This document shows positions 37,301 to 48,521 of a stretch of 64,000 bases of DNA, piece after piece (positions within the stretch are counted from its first letter, which is position 1; every line of letters begins with the position of its first letter). The notes beneath the pieces were generated by a model. That model was not told where the DNA came from and did no database searches. It saw nothing but the letters and a program-made list of their open reading frames with translations. This stretch comes from Voacanga thouarsii (Eukaryota; Streptophyta; Magnoliopsida; Gentianales; Apocynaceae): positions 2,790,001-2,854,000 of the forward strand of contig JANUWF010003368.1 of assembly GCA_026120185.1 (NCBI GenBank), read 5' to 3'. Position numbers and translations under genes: made by a program.

Positions 37301-37609
37301 CCCTATAGACTGTCTTTTTTACCCTATACCCTTGCATATTTGACACTGCATCCGGGAACCGACACGGCGCGTTGCTTCCGGGCAACGACCTAGCAACCCT
37401 CGCATTTATCATTACATCCGGGTCTAGGAAGTGCAGCGCGTCGCTGAGTAGGAAACGCCCCCACGAAGTCAATCGATTGATTCATGTCATAGATGTGACT
37501 ATGTTTTATGCTAGCCGTCACAAGCCTACCGCAACTCTCCTCCTTTATCCGGGCTTGAGACCGGCAATGAACACCACAGACAAAACCCGTGGAGCTCACA
37601 GGCGGAGTT
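34374..37609 (-). mobile_element. RTE-clade non-LTR retrotransposon (LINE), near full length
   Basis: A 3.24-kb element in reverse orientation bounded by an identical 17-bp target-site duplication, CACATAAGCATAAAATA, at 34357-34373 and 37610-37626. The 5' end has a GC-rich leader; the 3' end has the short tail 'GATTAAGGCTTAG' followed by T-rich sequence, typical of plant RTE elements, not a long poly(A). One long ORF with endonuclease then reverse transcriptase fills it. The exact, long duplication indicates a fairly recent insertion. Confidence 0.93.
34419..37472 (-). pseudogene. RTE endonuclease/reverse transcriptase ORF with premature stops
   Basis: The polyprotein of an RTE LINE nicks target DNA and copies its RNA there. 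Going from 37472 downward: apurinic-type endonuclease (LATWNIGYL, LCLQETKW, FIGGDLNRYVG, about 37350-36600), a linker, then reverse transcriptase (FIDLEKAYNRVPRE, HQGSTLSPFLF, catalytic FADD near 35210) and a C-terminal region (RLRWFEHIQRRP). All parts share one frame of about 1018 codons ending at 34419. It is closed only by stops near 37137, 36537, 36013, 35598 and 34540; at three the family has Trp, pointing to G-to-A changes. No frameshift is needed. The element is dead but young. Confidence 0.92.
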
Positions 37610-38018
37610 CACATAAGCATAAAATATCAGATAAAAATGTTTCCCAAAAGTAATCCTCCCATAGAATAACATATATTGCATACTTAAATATATAGTTCTT
37701 AAAAGAAATAGGTTCCACATCAGATATCTTTATTCATAAAGCATAGTTTGCCCCAAAAAAAATTGGAGTTCCAAAATAAACCAACATAAGCACTCAATCA
37801 TTTCAACTCCTAAGATAATATTACTATCACCATCCCAACTCTCTCCTTAGCACAACTATTCATCACTAGAATCATCAGGGTTGGATGGAAAACGCCACTT
37901 TTTTTTTTTCTAGCTAGGTCTACAAACCTTACTTCTTCCAATGGCTTAGAGGAGAAATACTTACTAAAAGGCGGTGGCTGCCTAATTCATGGCGTTGTAG
38001 ACTTACAAGTGGAGGCAA

Positions 38019-38400
38019 GTGTTCTAACCATCTTGCACACAAAACACACTAGAATTAGTGATAAATTGAAATACTTAATGTACTATATCCATATAGTCAA
38101 AAGAAAATGCCTAAACACGACCATAACACCCCACCTACGGGAAAACAATTAAGGACCCCATACACCTGCACTATATGCTCACATATAGGAGCAACAGGCA
38201 TTGATGTGAATCGGCATAATACTATAACAGGCACCTGCATAAGAAAATAGTAGAGCCGACCCAACAACCATGATACCACTAGTGCAGAGCTCAATAGTGG
38301 GATGCATATCACCCCATTTCCTAGTTTACTTGATTCCAATAGTGGGGTGTTGTAATTTAATATTATAGGGTCACTTGCACTATAATTTTTGACTTAGTGG
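38019..38400. other. Spacer of the inverted repeat with two LTR-end-like stubs
   Basis: GGTGGGGTGTTAT on the minus strand near 38123 and GTGGGGTGTTGTA on the plus strand near 38343-38355 resemble gypsy LTR ends pointing outward into the two arms. A TGGTATCA sequence (minus strand, about 38272) recalls a primer-binding site. The simplest reading is two truncated 5' LTRs joined head to head. The stubs do not match the L2 LTR ends closely. Confidence 0.4.
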
Positions 38401-38957
38401 TTGCCTCCACTCGTAAGTTTGCAACGCCTCGAATTAGGCAGCCACCACCTTTTAGTAAGTATTTCTCCTCTAAGCCATTGGAAGAAGTAAGGTTTGTAGA
38501 CCTAGTTGGAAAAAAAAAAAAAAGTGGCATTTTCCATCCAACCCCAATGATTCTAGTGATGAATAGTTGTGCTAAGGAGAGAGTTGGGATGGTGATAGTA
38601 ATATTATCTTAGGAGTTGAAATGATTGAGTGCTTATGTTGGTTTATTTTGGAACTCCAAATTTTTTTTGGCAAACTATGCTTTATGAATAAAGATATCTG
38701 ATGTGGAACCTATTTTTTTTAAGAACTATATATTTACGTATGCAATATATGTTATTCTATGGGAGCATTATTTTTGGAAAACATTTTTATCTGATATTTT
38801 ATGCTCATGTGCAAACACTTTGTGTGACAAACGTTCATTCTGCCCATGCTCTATTACTTGATTCGCGTGTAATATTATGTGCATGAACATTTCTTACATG
38901 CATTCATAATAAGGGTGTGACCTTTGTGACAAGAAGATGCCTCCAAGATGCCAAACA
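38401..38957 (+). repeat. Right arm of the 555-bp inverted repeat (leader of gag-only element B)
   Basis: Mirror of 34211-34373 and 37627-38018. It includes an open stretch at 38397-38612 (reads QPPPFSKYFSSKPLEEV) that is also readable in the left arm; I do not recognise this protein. It leads directly into the gag start at 38937. Confidence 0.85.
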
Positions 38958-40057
38958 GCGACTCGCAGAAGTAGGATTCCCAGAGTGGAACTAGCAACCC
39001 CAGGGTATGAGCCTACACAATACCCTTCACAGAATGAGGAAGTAGTAGGCGAAGAAGGTCAAGAAGTGGAGTCAGAAGGACCGACCGATATCTCAATAGG
39101 ACAAGCTTTCAATAAGATGACTAAAATCCTCCAAGCGATAGCGGAGAAGAGAGCACCCCATGGTGAGGATGAAGCCTTAGAGCGGTTTTTGAAGTTTTAA
39201 CCACCCATATACTTTGGTGAGGTAGAACAGGAGCAAAAAGTAGATTTGTGGACAGAACAGTTGGAGGACATATTCCACACCTTGCAATACTCAGATGAGC
39301 GGATGGTGAAATTTGCTGCGTTTAGACTAAGAGGACCAGTGAGAGATTGGTGGCAGTGGATACAGGGAAAATGGGAAAGGACAGGTCAGGAATGGAACTG
39401 GAATAGTTTTGTTGAATCATTCAGAGCTGAATATATCCCTCAGTGGATAGTCGAGAAGCGAGAAAACAAGTTCCAGAGCTTAAAATAGGGGAATATGATA
39501 GTAGCTCAAACGCTGCTCAATTCAATCGTTTATCCAAGTACTGTCAACGACCGATAGATATAGAGCAAAATCGTACCTGGCAGTTCATGAAGGGATTGAG
39601 ACAGGAACATAGAAGGGCATTGGCACCCTTCCCTCCAACGACTTATACTGCAGTGGTGGAAGTCGCAACCTGCACTGAGAATGAAGATAAAAGTAGAGCA
39701 GATAGCAAAGCATCAAACTCATCTGAGCATGTTACTCATAAGAGGCCTGCAGGGCAACAACGTGTAAATAAAGGAAAACAAGCACGGACTGCACTAACTG
39801 GAGCCACTACAAATGTAATAACCTGCTGTCACTGTGGCAGGAGGGGACACACAGTGAAGGACTAGTCTAAGAAGGAGAACCAAACATGCTTTATTTGTAA
39901 AGACCCTTCGCATATGAGGAATAACTGTCCAAAAATTGGAAGTGCCAACCAAGGAAATCCCGCATTTCTTGCTTGCTCGGCCAATTGAGCCGACACTGCT
40001 GGAGCCGCAGGAAATGGAGGACAGAAATCTTGGTGAATGCCAGAGACTGAATTGAGA
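38937..40057 (+). pseudogene. Gag pseudogene of a gag-only L2 element (copy B)
   Basis: Starts MPPRCQTATRRSRIP. The gag core lies at about 39246-39490 (AFRLRGPVRDWW, FVESFRAEYIPQWIVEKRE). The nucleocapsid has CCHCGRRGHTVKD followed by a stop that removes the last ligand, then CFICKDPSHMRNNC intact near 39886. A stop at about 39198 and a frameshift near 39500 break the frame. Compared with copy A (14392-15508) it is closely similar but carries different lesions. No pol domain lies between it and the LTR at 40554. Confidence 0.9.
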
Positions 40058-40269
40058 GGTGCTAGAAGTGGACACAACAATGAGGAAAGGTAAGCCTACT
40101 ATTATGCAGATGTTTTAATTTATCCTAATCCTTCGCATCACTATGTCAAAGTGGTTTGGGCATATTAATTGGGATATGATGGGTCGATATTACCCATACC
40201 CGATTGCTAAGTTCACCTTGGGAAAACCAGTGAAGGTCGATAGAAATTTATTAGGACGTGGAAGCAATA

Positions 40270-40300
<31 letters not shown>

Positions 40301-40553
40301 TGGAAAATTGCACTCCAGGTAGTCTGCAAAAGTGAAGTGGAGTGACCTATTTGTCTTGATCAAAGACACATTGGATTTTGGAGGTAAAGGCTTAGATAGC
40401 ATTTCATGTGCTGGTAGATGGAAATAGCAGCAGATATCCTTCAAAGTGTCATTCAAGACACTGCTGAGAGTCTAACGAGTGGGTAAGGAAGGATGGTTTT
40501 GAGGTGCAAGCTCGCAAGAATTTCGGGGCGAAATTCTTTTAATAGGGGGAGGA
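40058..40553 (+). other. Non-coding internal tail and polypurine tract of gag-only element B
   Basis: Same tail as 15509-15884 with an added block that includes a GA-rich microsatellite at 40271-40300. It ends in a purine run AATAGGGGGAGGA before the LTR. No coding domain. Confidence 0.75.
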
Positions 40554-43500
40554 TATAATACCCCACTCTGGTCACACCTAGTTTATGAGAATTAATATGC
40601 ATTGAATATGAACATATATATTTTAACATGATATATGCTTGTTTCATGAATCTGCAAGGTTGTATTGTGGTGATATGTGCATATTTTAAATTTATTTGAA
40701 TAAGCGTTCGGAATAAGAAAAATCTTAAGGATGGATTTTGGAACAAGTCTCAATCCAAAATTATCATCCAAAAGAATGCTGCTTTGCTTGAACCCGAAAC
40801 CCTTTTCTTCATTTTCAGAGACGATTTTTGCCCTTTCTTTGGTTTTGGAATAGAAGATATTTAGGAATAGTGGAAGGCATTATTTGATTATTGTGTTATA
40901 AAATACTTTACATGAAAAAATATTATTGTTATTATTATTATCATCATCATCATTCCTAAAAAGCTATTATATCCTCCATTTTTGGTTAGTCATCTATTAA
41001 TTATTTATGATAGTAATAATAATAATTATTATACTAATTAGAACTATATTGTTATTATTTATTATCTATTGAAAACTTATTTATTGTTATAGTTGTTTTT
41101 GGTTGATGAATTATAATAATATTATATATATTATCTTGATAATGTTATAACCAAATGATTTCCTTTCATTCCATTTTAGTAATATTATATTAAGACTTTC
41201 TTCTACTTTGCATTAAAATATTATATGCATACTTTGGTGGGATATTATGTACTGGTTGAAACCTTTTGTTTTTTTTTCCCTTCACCGATTGGCATATATG
41301 ATCATTTAGTTAGGAGACCTCTTGTTTTTTCCCTTCATTGTTGCCAACCACCCCCTAGTATTTCTTGTAGCTAGTCAAAAGCTGTTAGTATCTATAGGAA
41401 TATGGTTTGATTAGAAGTGTAATTGAGACTAAACAATCTTTATCTTTTCCTCCTATCAACCGGTACATCCTAACCTCCTATAGCTTCACGATTTTCCTTG
41501 CTTTGCCTAAGGAAAATCTCAGCTTACCTTCACTCCTAGGAACTCTTGAAACTCTCAAGAACTTCAACCATCATCGTGCACTGCTTCTTCTCTCCAATGG
41601 TGCACGATTTCCTCTTCAACTTGAACAACAAAATGCTACCATAGTGAGCAAAATAGCCGACACACATACATATTTCTTTAACCAACTTCACAACAAACTC
41701 TCTTCAATTTTGTTATTGTGGCCAACACACACAGCAGCTAATATCCTAGGTTGCTCTTCTCTATTTCTAAAAGGATTTCAAGAGGTAACAAGCTTAATCC
41801 TTCTTTTATTTTCTCTTGGAAAAAAGGCAGCATGTATATGTGTTTTGAATGGGTTTGGCCGGCATGCTGGCTGCTTTAATTGTCTCCTTATGCTTGAATT
41901 TTAAATGGAAATTGCAAGGCATGCTTGTTGCTTCTAATTGTCTCCTTCTACACGAAATTGAAATGGAAATTGCAAGGCCTATTGATTGCTTTTACTTGTC
42001 TCTTTGTGCACGAATTGTACATAGAGAATGCTTGCTACAATTTGTCTCTTCCACTCGTTTCTTATCGTGAACTTTTTCTATTTGTCCCTTCTATTTGTTC
42101 TCTTCTACTTGTTTCTTTTCATGGACCAAATGCATATGGAAGCTGTGGGTAGTTTGGCAATATATATGTGTTTCTTGTGGATTTCAATGCATGAAATATG
42201 ATTATGTTTCGAGGGTGCTATTTTTGGTTAGCTCTTGCGGATGATAGGATTGGTTTTACAAACCAAAATTTTACTGCTATATGTGGAGTGTGTTAATTGA
42301 TCCTAAGAAATTTTGGAATATGGTTGATTTGTAAAGGAAGTGTTTGAAACTTGTTTTAACACATAAATATCATGTTTTTCTTGTGGACTATTTTGGAAGT
42401 TGCTCGGGTCTATTGCAAAAAATTTTCAAAGGAAAAAAACTAAGAATAGGGGATTTTTGGTGGTTACTTTTCACTATTTTGCAATCTATTTTGAGCATGG
42501 TTTGTTCGGGTAAAAAGTTTGATAATGCAGGCTTTTATGTGCTTAAACAATCTGAAAAGGTTGGGGTTAAAACGGGGTCAAGGTTGAAAGTTATTAATTT
42601 TCTTTTCAGCATGGCCAAAATTGAGTCAAATTTGAGCAGTTTGGGTTCAGAATTTTCTGCGACTTATATGAGCCTAATTTTTTGAATGTGCTTAGTTTAT
42701 TTCATTCATAACATGTTAAGCTATGTGCCAGAAAAATTTGAGGTCAATCGGAGTGGTTCATATAGGGTTTTTACCCTTAAGAGTTTAGATTATGGTTACT
42801 GGAAATTGAAGGCAGCTAAAGGTTTTTCTTCGTAATTGCTAAGTTTAATTTAATTTAGTGATAAATGTTAAAGGGTGGATTCTATGATTTTTAAGGGATT
42901 GATGGAAGGTCTTAGGTACTGAGAATATGCAAAAGTTCATGCTTGCTACTCATGGACATTATTTGGCGAACAAAGGATAATATAGGCATGATATATGCTT
43001 GGTGTGTAATATGGACTTGAATTTTGTTTGGGATAATCTAGGAAGTGCTGTGATTAATTTATATGAACTCTTTGCTAGATTTGGAAGATTGTCAAGGTTA
43101 AGGACCAACTTACTAGAGTTCATACCCTAAGCTTAAGGATAAGGTAAGTTCCCTTACATTCATGAAATCGATTTTACCTTGTTTTCTTGGTTTGAAAGAA
43201 AGGTTGGTGAGCATCTCTTGCAAACACGAAATAATGGCACGATAGCTAATTTTTGACAACTTCTATATTTAGAAACTTCTTATTTTGGAAACTTTCTACA
43301 TTTGGAAAATTTCTAATTTTAAAAATTTCTAGATTTAGAAATTTTTAAAATATGTCAAGCATGACTTAGGAGCCAAGCCTCAAACATTTTGATTTTTTTT
43401 AAATATGCAAGAGATGAATTCTTGATCATGTATATACTTTTCGAAAATCATAGCATGACTTATTTGAGCATGTGGCTCCTTCACTATGAATACTTGGGAA

Positions 43501-44560
43501 AAATGTTGACTTAAAACCATGCATTCTAAAATATTTGTGCGAGTTGAAAAATATTATTTGGAATTGTATTGAGCTAATTTTGTAGGATTCGCTTTGGAGT
43601 CTTATGAATTGTGAAGATTGAATAACGTTGAGTACTCAATAGGGGCTAGACCTTTATACTAGCCCTTGGTTGGTTTGGGGATATCTCTCAGCAGGTGGCC
43701 CACCTCTGAGAGGTTGACTCTTTTCGATCAAAGCATCAGTATAAAAGGTTAAGCCGTCCTCAACTAGTGATGAGATTCTATTAGAACCGACTGCTGAAAA
43801 TGGGACAGCCGGATTGGATTGAGTGAGAGAGGGAGGAGAATCTCACTCGGTAGGATGTACACCTACCGGTGGTGGGGGTTAAGTGCATCATAGAAGTGAG
43901 AGCCACATCTGTGCCTTTTCACCGCCTGACGGGGGTCATGTGTTTCACCTAGTGTGAGAGCCACATCTGTGCCCTGTCACATTAACTTGGTTGCTTTTAA
44001 TTGATGAACTGTTTCCGTGAAACTGTTCTAAAGTGTTCTTGGAATTTTATTCGAAACTTAATATCTTTTAATTATTCTTATCTTTCCAAACAAAATATTC
44101 TCAGAGCATTTTGCTTCATGACTTCTCACTATACTGTTAAATTAGTAAAGAAGGCATGATAAAGCTTTTGATATACTGTTAGTGCATACATCATAAAAAG
44201 TGTTTTGTTTTCTTAGCCCGACTCACACATGGGGCTTACTGAGATAACCAATCTCACACTATATTTAAACTCATGTTTTTAGGGTGCCTCAAGTGTTGAT
44301 CCAATCGAAAGATTAGTAGCTTGAAGTTTTTGTTATGGAATTTCTTTGTCCATTTGTTGGATATTTACTTTGAATATTAATTTTATGTGGGAACTTTTGT
44401 ATAAGTATTGAAGTTTTTTTTAAAAAAAAAATTAATTTTCCCTTAGACTTTCTCTCAAAGTTGATTTTATTTTATTCTTTCGTTATAAAGACCCCTAGTC
44501 CAATGGATGGGGCGGCATCCCCAACCCATTTTGGGTTACGTAAGTAGGTGGGGTGTTACA
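40554..44560 (+). mobile_element. 3' LTR of gag-only element B (L2 family, 4.0 kb)
   Basis: Begins TATAATACCCC (the expected TG mutated to TA) and ends GGGGTGTTACA at 44560. It aligns with 15885-23205 minus the L3 insert. It lacks the AT microsatellite and about 100 neighbouring bases of copy A, and has about 170 extra bases of short TTTAGAAA-type repeats at 43223-43393. No primer-binding site follows, so it is the element's right end. A 165-aa ORF at 41407-41904 lies inside it and is treated as fortuitous. Confidence 0.9.
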
Positions 44561-44753
44561 ATATGCCTAGATGGAATTAGAAATTGAGGCTTTGCAACTT
44601 CACAAAATTCCTTAACCCTTTCCTCTAAGCAAATCTAAAATGTAATTCATCTTTTATTAATCATCCTAACACAAGCCTCCCTAGTTGCCTGCTAATCAAA
44701 ATTGATTGTGATTTGTCTTTACACGTTTGTGCGCTTTTCTTTCAACACCAGAC

Positions 44754-44815
44754 CTACTTTTCTTAGAAGTTTGCTTAGTTTGATCTACTTTTCTTAGAAG
44801 TTTGCTTAGTTTGAT
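44754..44815. repeat. Tandem pair of a 31-bp unit
   Basis: The unit CTACTTTTCTTAGAAG... occurs twice head to tail, at 44754-44784 and 44785-44815, without differences. Confidence 0.85.
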
Positions 44816-47413
44816 TGTGACAACTAAAAGCAGTACCTTCATTCAAACTAAGTAAAGAGGAAGCAATTGGTGTGATTGGAGGGTGATTTCCACTTGTAGT
44901 TTGAGACTTTTTCTATTAATAAAGGATCATTCTCAGTGGATTCCATCCGAAAAAAGGAAAAAAATTATAGAATCAATTCATTAATTGAATTTCTATCTTA
45001 ACTCCATAAGAATCAATTTATAGTACTTGAATTTTTAAAAAGATTTAAAATATTATGGACTACAACTTGCAAAAATATCTAGTTTGATTTAATCCCATTG
45101 ATCTGCAAACCTAGACTAATAGAACACATATTAGCTTGCTATTAGATTATAAACTCAGATAATCAATAGAAATCTCTTCCAAATGATCCAAATTTTATAA
45201 TACCCATGTGAGTAGAAATCTCATCACCAATCTTCACTTTACAGTGCTGCGAAGAGAAGTATACCCAGGTGAGTATTGCTTTTGGTTGTAGTGTATACCC
45301 AGATTCAATATGTTGGGTTTAATTACTTCTGGTCGCAGTGTGCTGCCTTGCTCAAGTCTTCATGTTGTCCCTGCTTCTGGTCGCAGTGTATACCCAGATT
45401 CAAAGGGAGTATGCTGCACTAGTCAAAACCTCTGGCTTGCACATTCAAAAGACGACCCCTGAAGTTAGGCATGGTCTAAGTTGCTGCTCATTTACATCTA
45501 CTATTCTTCGAAGAGTGTTTACGTGATGAGATCGACAGAATGAATCTGAGTAGGCTGTGGCTGATTATAGAGGGAAGACATGGACGAAATAGTATTCAAT
45601 TTCATACAACCGAGAGGGAATTGACCTGCTACACTAGTAACACTACTAAGGGGAAATCTTGCAAGCAAAAACTACTAGATCATTTCATTATCAAATCATT
45701 GGTATACCCAGTAGAAATCTCATCACCAATCTTCACCAATCTCAACATCGTAACTTGGAGATATGTATAGTGGACAAATCCAGTACATGAATCTGAACCA
45801 TATTGAGTCTGAAAAAGTTTATAAGCAAAAGTCTGTGAGATCTAAAAAGTCTCGATCTTAACATATTGAATCTCAACCCGTATATAAGCAAAAACCTAAA
45901 AAAGTTTTTAACGTATTGAATCTAAACCATAACAGAATCTACGAGATCTGGGCTGGATCTTACCCGTATAACAGCGAGATCCGGGCTCGATTGATCGAGC
46001 TTGAAGGCGGCGGCAGGCTGGCAGCAACGTGGATGGAGACTAGAGTCATGGACCGCGTGGGGGTTTCACGTGTGGAATTGAGGAATTGATGAAGATACGA
46101 GATACTTAATGGTTTTGAGTTTTTTGATTTAGTCAAATTTCAATATATGGGTTTTTTCAAAAAAAAAAAATTGAACAAAACTATTAAGTATATTAACACA
46201 AATTTGTTCAACAAATTAGTTATTTAAATATTAATTTTTATATACAAATAGTATACAAATATTTTATATAATATTATTTCCTATCATTTTTTTTTTCATA
46301 CTTATAATTTTGAATTATAATCATTTACTATGTTTTAAATTATGATAATATATATATATTTATTTACATACTATATATATATATATTTATATTTTGTGTA
46401 TATACAAAATAATATATATTAATATATATAAATAATGGATCAAGTTCTTATATACCTATTTCTTATCAACATTATTATTGTTATAAACTTATTAATTTAT
46501 TCATTGACAAAACCTATTTTTAATATTATATTGGGGCCAAAATGATTAAAAATTAAAATTTTTATATAAAAAATCTTGTACTTAAAAAATAAAAAAATTC
46601 AGTGAATGATTGCAAATAGTATAATTGAAAACGAATAAAGTTTTTCAAATTATCTATAATAAAAAAAATAGTAATATTAAATTTCAATATACTTTTATCA
46701 TTTAGTTCTAAATATTAGATTTTTTTAATCATAAAAAAATATTACAATTGATTGATTGATTCTGTTATTTATAAAATTAAGGAAAAATACAAAGTTTAAG
46801 GTGACTAACTATCCTAATCATCATATTAATTGTCATCTAGTATATCATTTGTTAGTGCATTAAAATGATAAATTTATTAATACATGTTTATTATTGTCCA
46901 TATAATCTATTAATGTAAAAATATATATAATGAAGTTATCTAACTGATACATACATACATACATACATATAGACACACACATTAGAATATATTAAGATGA
47001 AGAATTTAATTTTGTTCAATAAAATAGTAATTCAAAGATTAATTTTTTATATGCACATAATATAAAAATATTTTGTTAATATTATTTTGCATCATTCATT
47101 ATTTCTTATATATGTACACTTATAATTTTGAATTATAATAATTTATTATATTTTAAATCTAAAAAATATATAAAATATATATAATCTACATATATATATT
47201 AAAACTTTAAACATAGTTAGATAAAAAAAAGAAATATTATTAAAATAAATTCAGGATACTTTTGAAAAAATTAAATATAAGATAATGAATTTTAATAATA
47301 TTAGTCATAAATCTTAATTTTTTTTATAATAAATAAAAAAATTTGAATTGATTCCATTACTTCTAATATTTTACTCATTCGAAAAAAATAGAATATCTTA
47401 TCTTTCTTTTTAA

Positions 47414-47444
<31 letters not shown>

Positions 47445-47450
47445 CTACAT

Positions 47451-47453
<3 letters not shown>

Positions 47454-47492
<39 letters not shown>
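47454..47492. repeat. (AT)n microsatellite, about 39 bp
   Basis: Pure alternation; a second AT run lies at 47416-47442 with a short unique gap between. Confidence 0.95.
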
Positions 47493-47494
<2 letters not shown>

Positions 47495-48363
47495 GGTTCT
47501 AGTTTCGATTCGGTACAATTCGAGATGATTTTTATACGGTTCGAAATGGTTCTCGATACGGATATTATATAAAAAATTTCGAGACGGTTCAGTTTGGAAA
47601 AAGTCAAAAATTAACGATTTTTTTCAATTCTGATTTTTTAATCCGGTTATTCGAATCGATTCAGTTATTTTTCCAATCTCGTGAGCAATCCTAGTCCTAA
47701 TATGATATGTACGCCATGGTGTTTAAAAATATTTTATTTTTTGGGAAGTGATTTTGAATATTCTAAGGAAAAATTTTACTATATATGTATAGATTGAAGA
47801 GGCAGTTGAAGGTAGTCTAGAGCTCTTACTCAAATCGAACATTTGCAAACAAGAGTTCATTTGAGTTAGAATATAAAAATTTGACTTGAGTCAAATTAAT
47901 TTGAACTTATTCGTGAATATTTGAGCTCATTCAATTATTAATATATAAAATATAATTTTATATTTTTTCTTTAATTTTCATACTAGTCATTTCTGACATT
48001 GAAATAACGGCTATGACTACTAAAAGATTAAAAAAATATTATGAAATTAAAAAAGATGGGAAAATTAGTGCAAAATAAATGATTTTTGAATTATTTTTAC
48101 AAAGTAATACTGAAACATATTTGCCTTTTCAATTTCCATAGCAAAACCAAAAAAGAAAAAGTACTTTCTTAGAAATCATTTTCTATTTTTTAAATATTTT
48201 CCTTATTTAACCAATAAATATACATTCTAGTTTTCTAAGCATTTACTTTTCCTTTTCCACACTAAAATCGTTGAACCAAAGAGGCCTTAATATCCATTTG
48301 GAGAAGTCCACGGACTTATAGATTCAATTCAAGCTCTAGATTACCCTAAAAAATAAATAAATA

Positions 48364-48420
48364 TATATAAATAAAAGTTAAAAACCAATCTGTGATAAAA
48401 GCAAATTCGAGAGGCGCGAA
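48364..48420 (+). promoter_or_regulatory. Putative core promoter of the Aurora kinase gene: TATA box and E2F-like site
   Basis: TATATAAATA at 48364-48373 is a good TATA candidate about 150 bases before the start codon. GGCGCGAA at 48413-48420 (reverse TTCGCGCC) is one mismatch from the E2F consensus and would suit a gene expressed in dividing cells. A mitosis-specific-activator core AACGG occurs at 48006-48010, without the flanking consensus bases. All are sequence matches only. Confidence 0.4.
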
Positions 48421-48521
48421 GTTTCTCTAATTTGAAACCAAGGCCGCTTGGGAAAGACTCCCACTTCCAAATCCCTAATCCCCAAAACCCCTCAAATTTC
48501 TGTCAAGACTCCTCTCTGGAA

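Larger units (their letters stand above)
34211..38018 (-). repeat. Left arm of a 555-bp inverted repeat, split by an RTE LINE
   Basis: 34211-34373 plus 37627-38018 (555 bases together) is the reverse complement of 38401-38957. The outer end contains the gag initiation region (ATGCC... on the minus strand), so the arm is the leader plus gag start of a minus-oriented L2-type element. The RTE LINE at 34374-37609 interrupts only this arm. Confidence 0.85.
44561..48360. other. AT-rich intergenic DNA, no recognisable gene
   Basis: Contains a 31-bp tandem pair at 44754-44815, scattered short duplications between 45200 and 45735, a small GC-rich patch at 45960-46080, a diverged AT-rich duplication (46155-46790 against 46981-47380), AT microsatellites at 47416-47442 and 47454-47492, and a run of degenerate 'CGGTTCG' units at 47495-47690. 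ORFs at 45338-45770 have no family resemblance that I can see. Confidence 0.6.

Noticed and set aside
38097..38339. 80-aa hydrophobic frame on the minus strand
   Set aside because: It falls in the loop between the inverted-repeat arms, overlaps LTR-end-like stubs and matches no membrane family that I recognise.
41407..41904. 165-aa open frame, partly shared with 17157-17420
   Set aside because: Both are inside L2 LTR copies; sharing follows from LTR homology, and the frame is not kept over its full length in copy A.
45338..45770. Possible small genes of 62 and 76 aa
   Set aside because: They contain no domain, are flanked by internal short duplications and have no visible splice or promoter context; left as intergenic.
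48432..48521. Thirty-codon N-terminal extension of the Aurora kinase
   Set aside because: The codon at 48432 is TTG, not ATG. The first in-frame ATG is 48522, and the resulting N-terminus matches the known length of AUR3 proteins.
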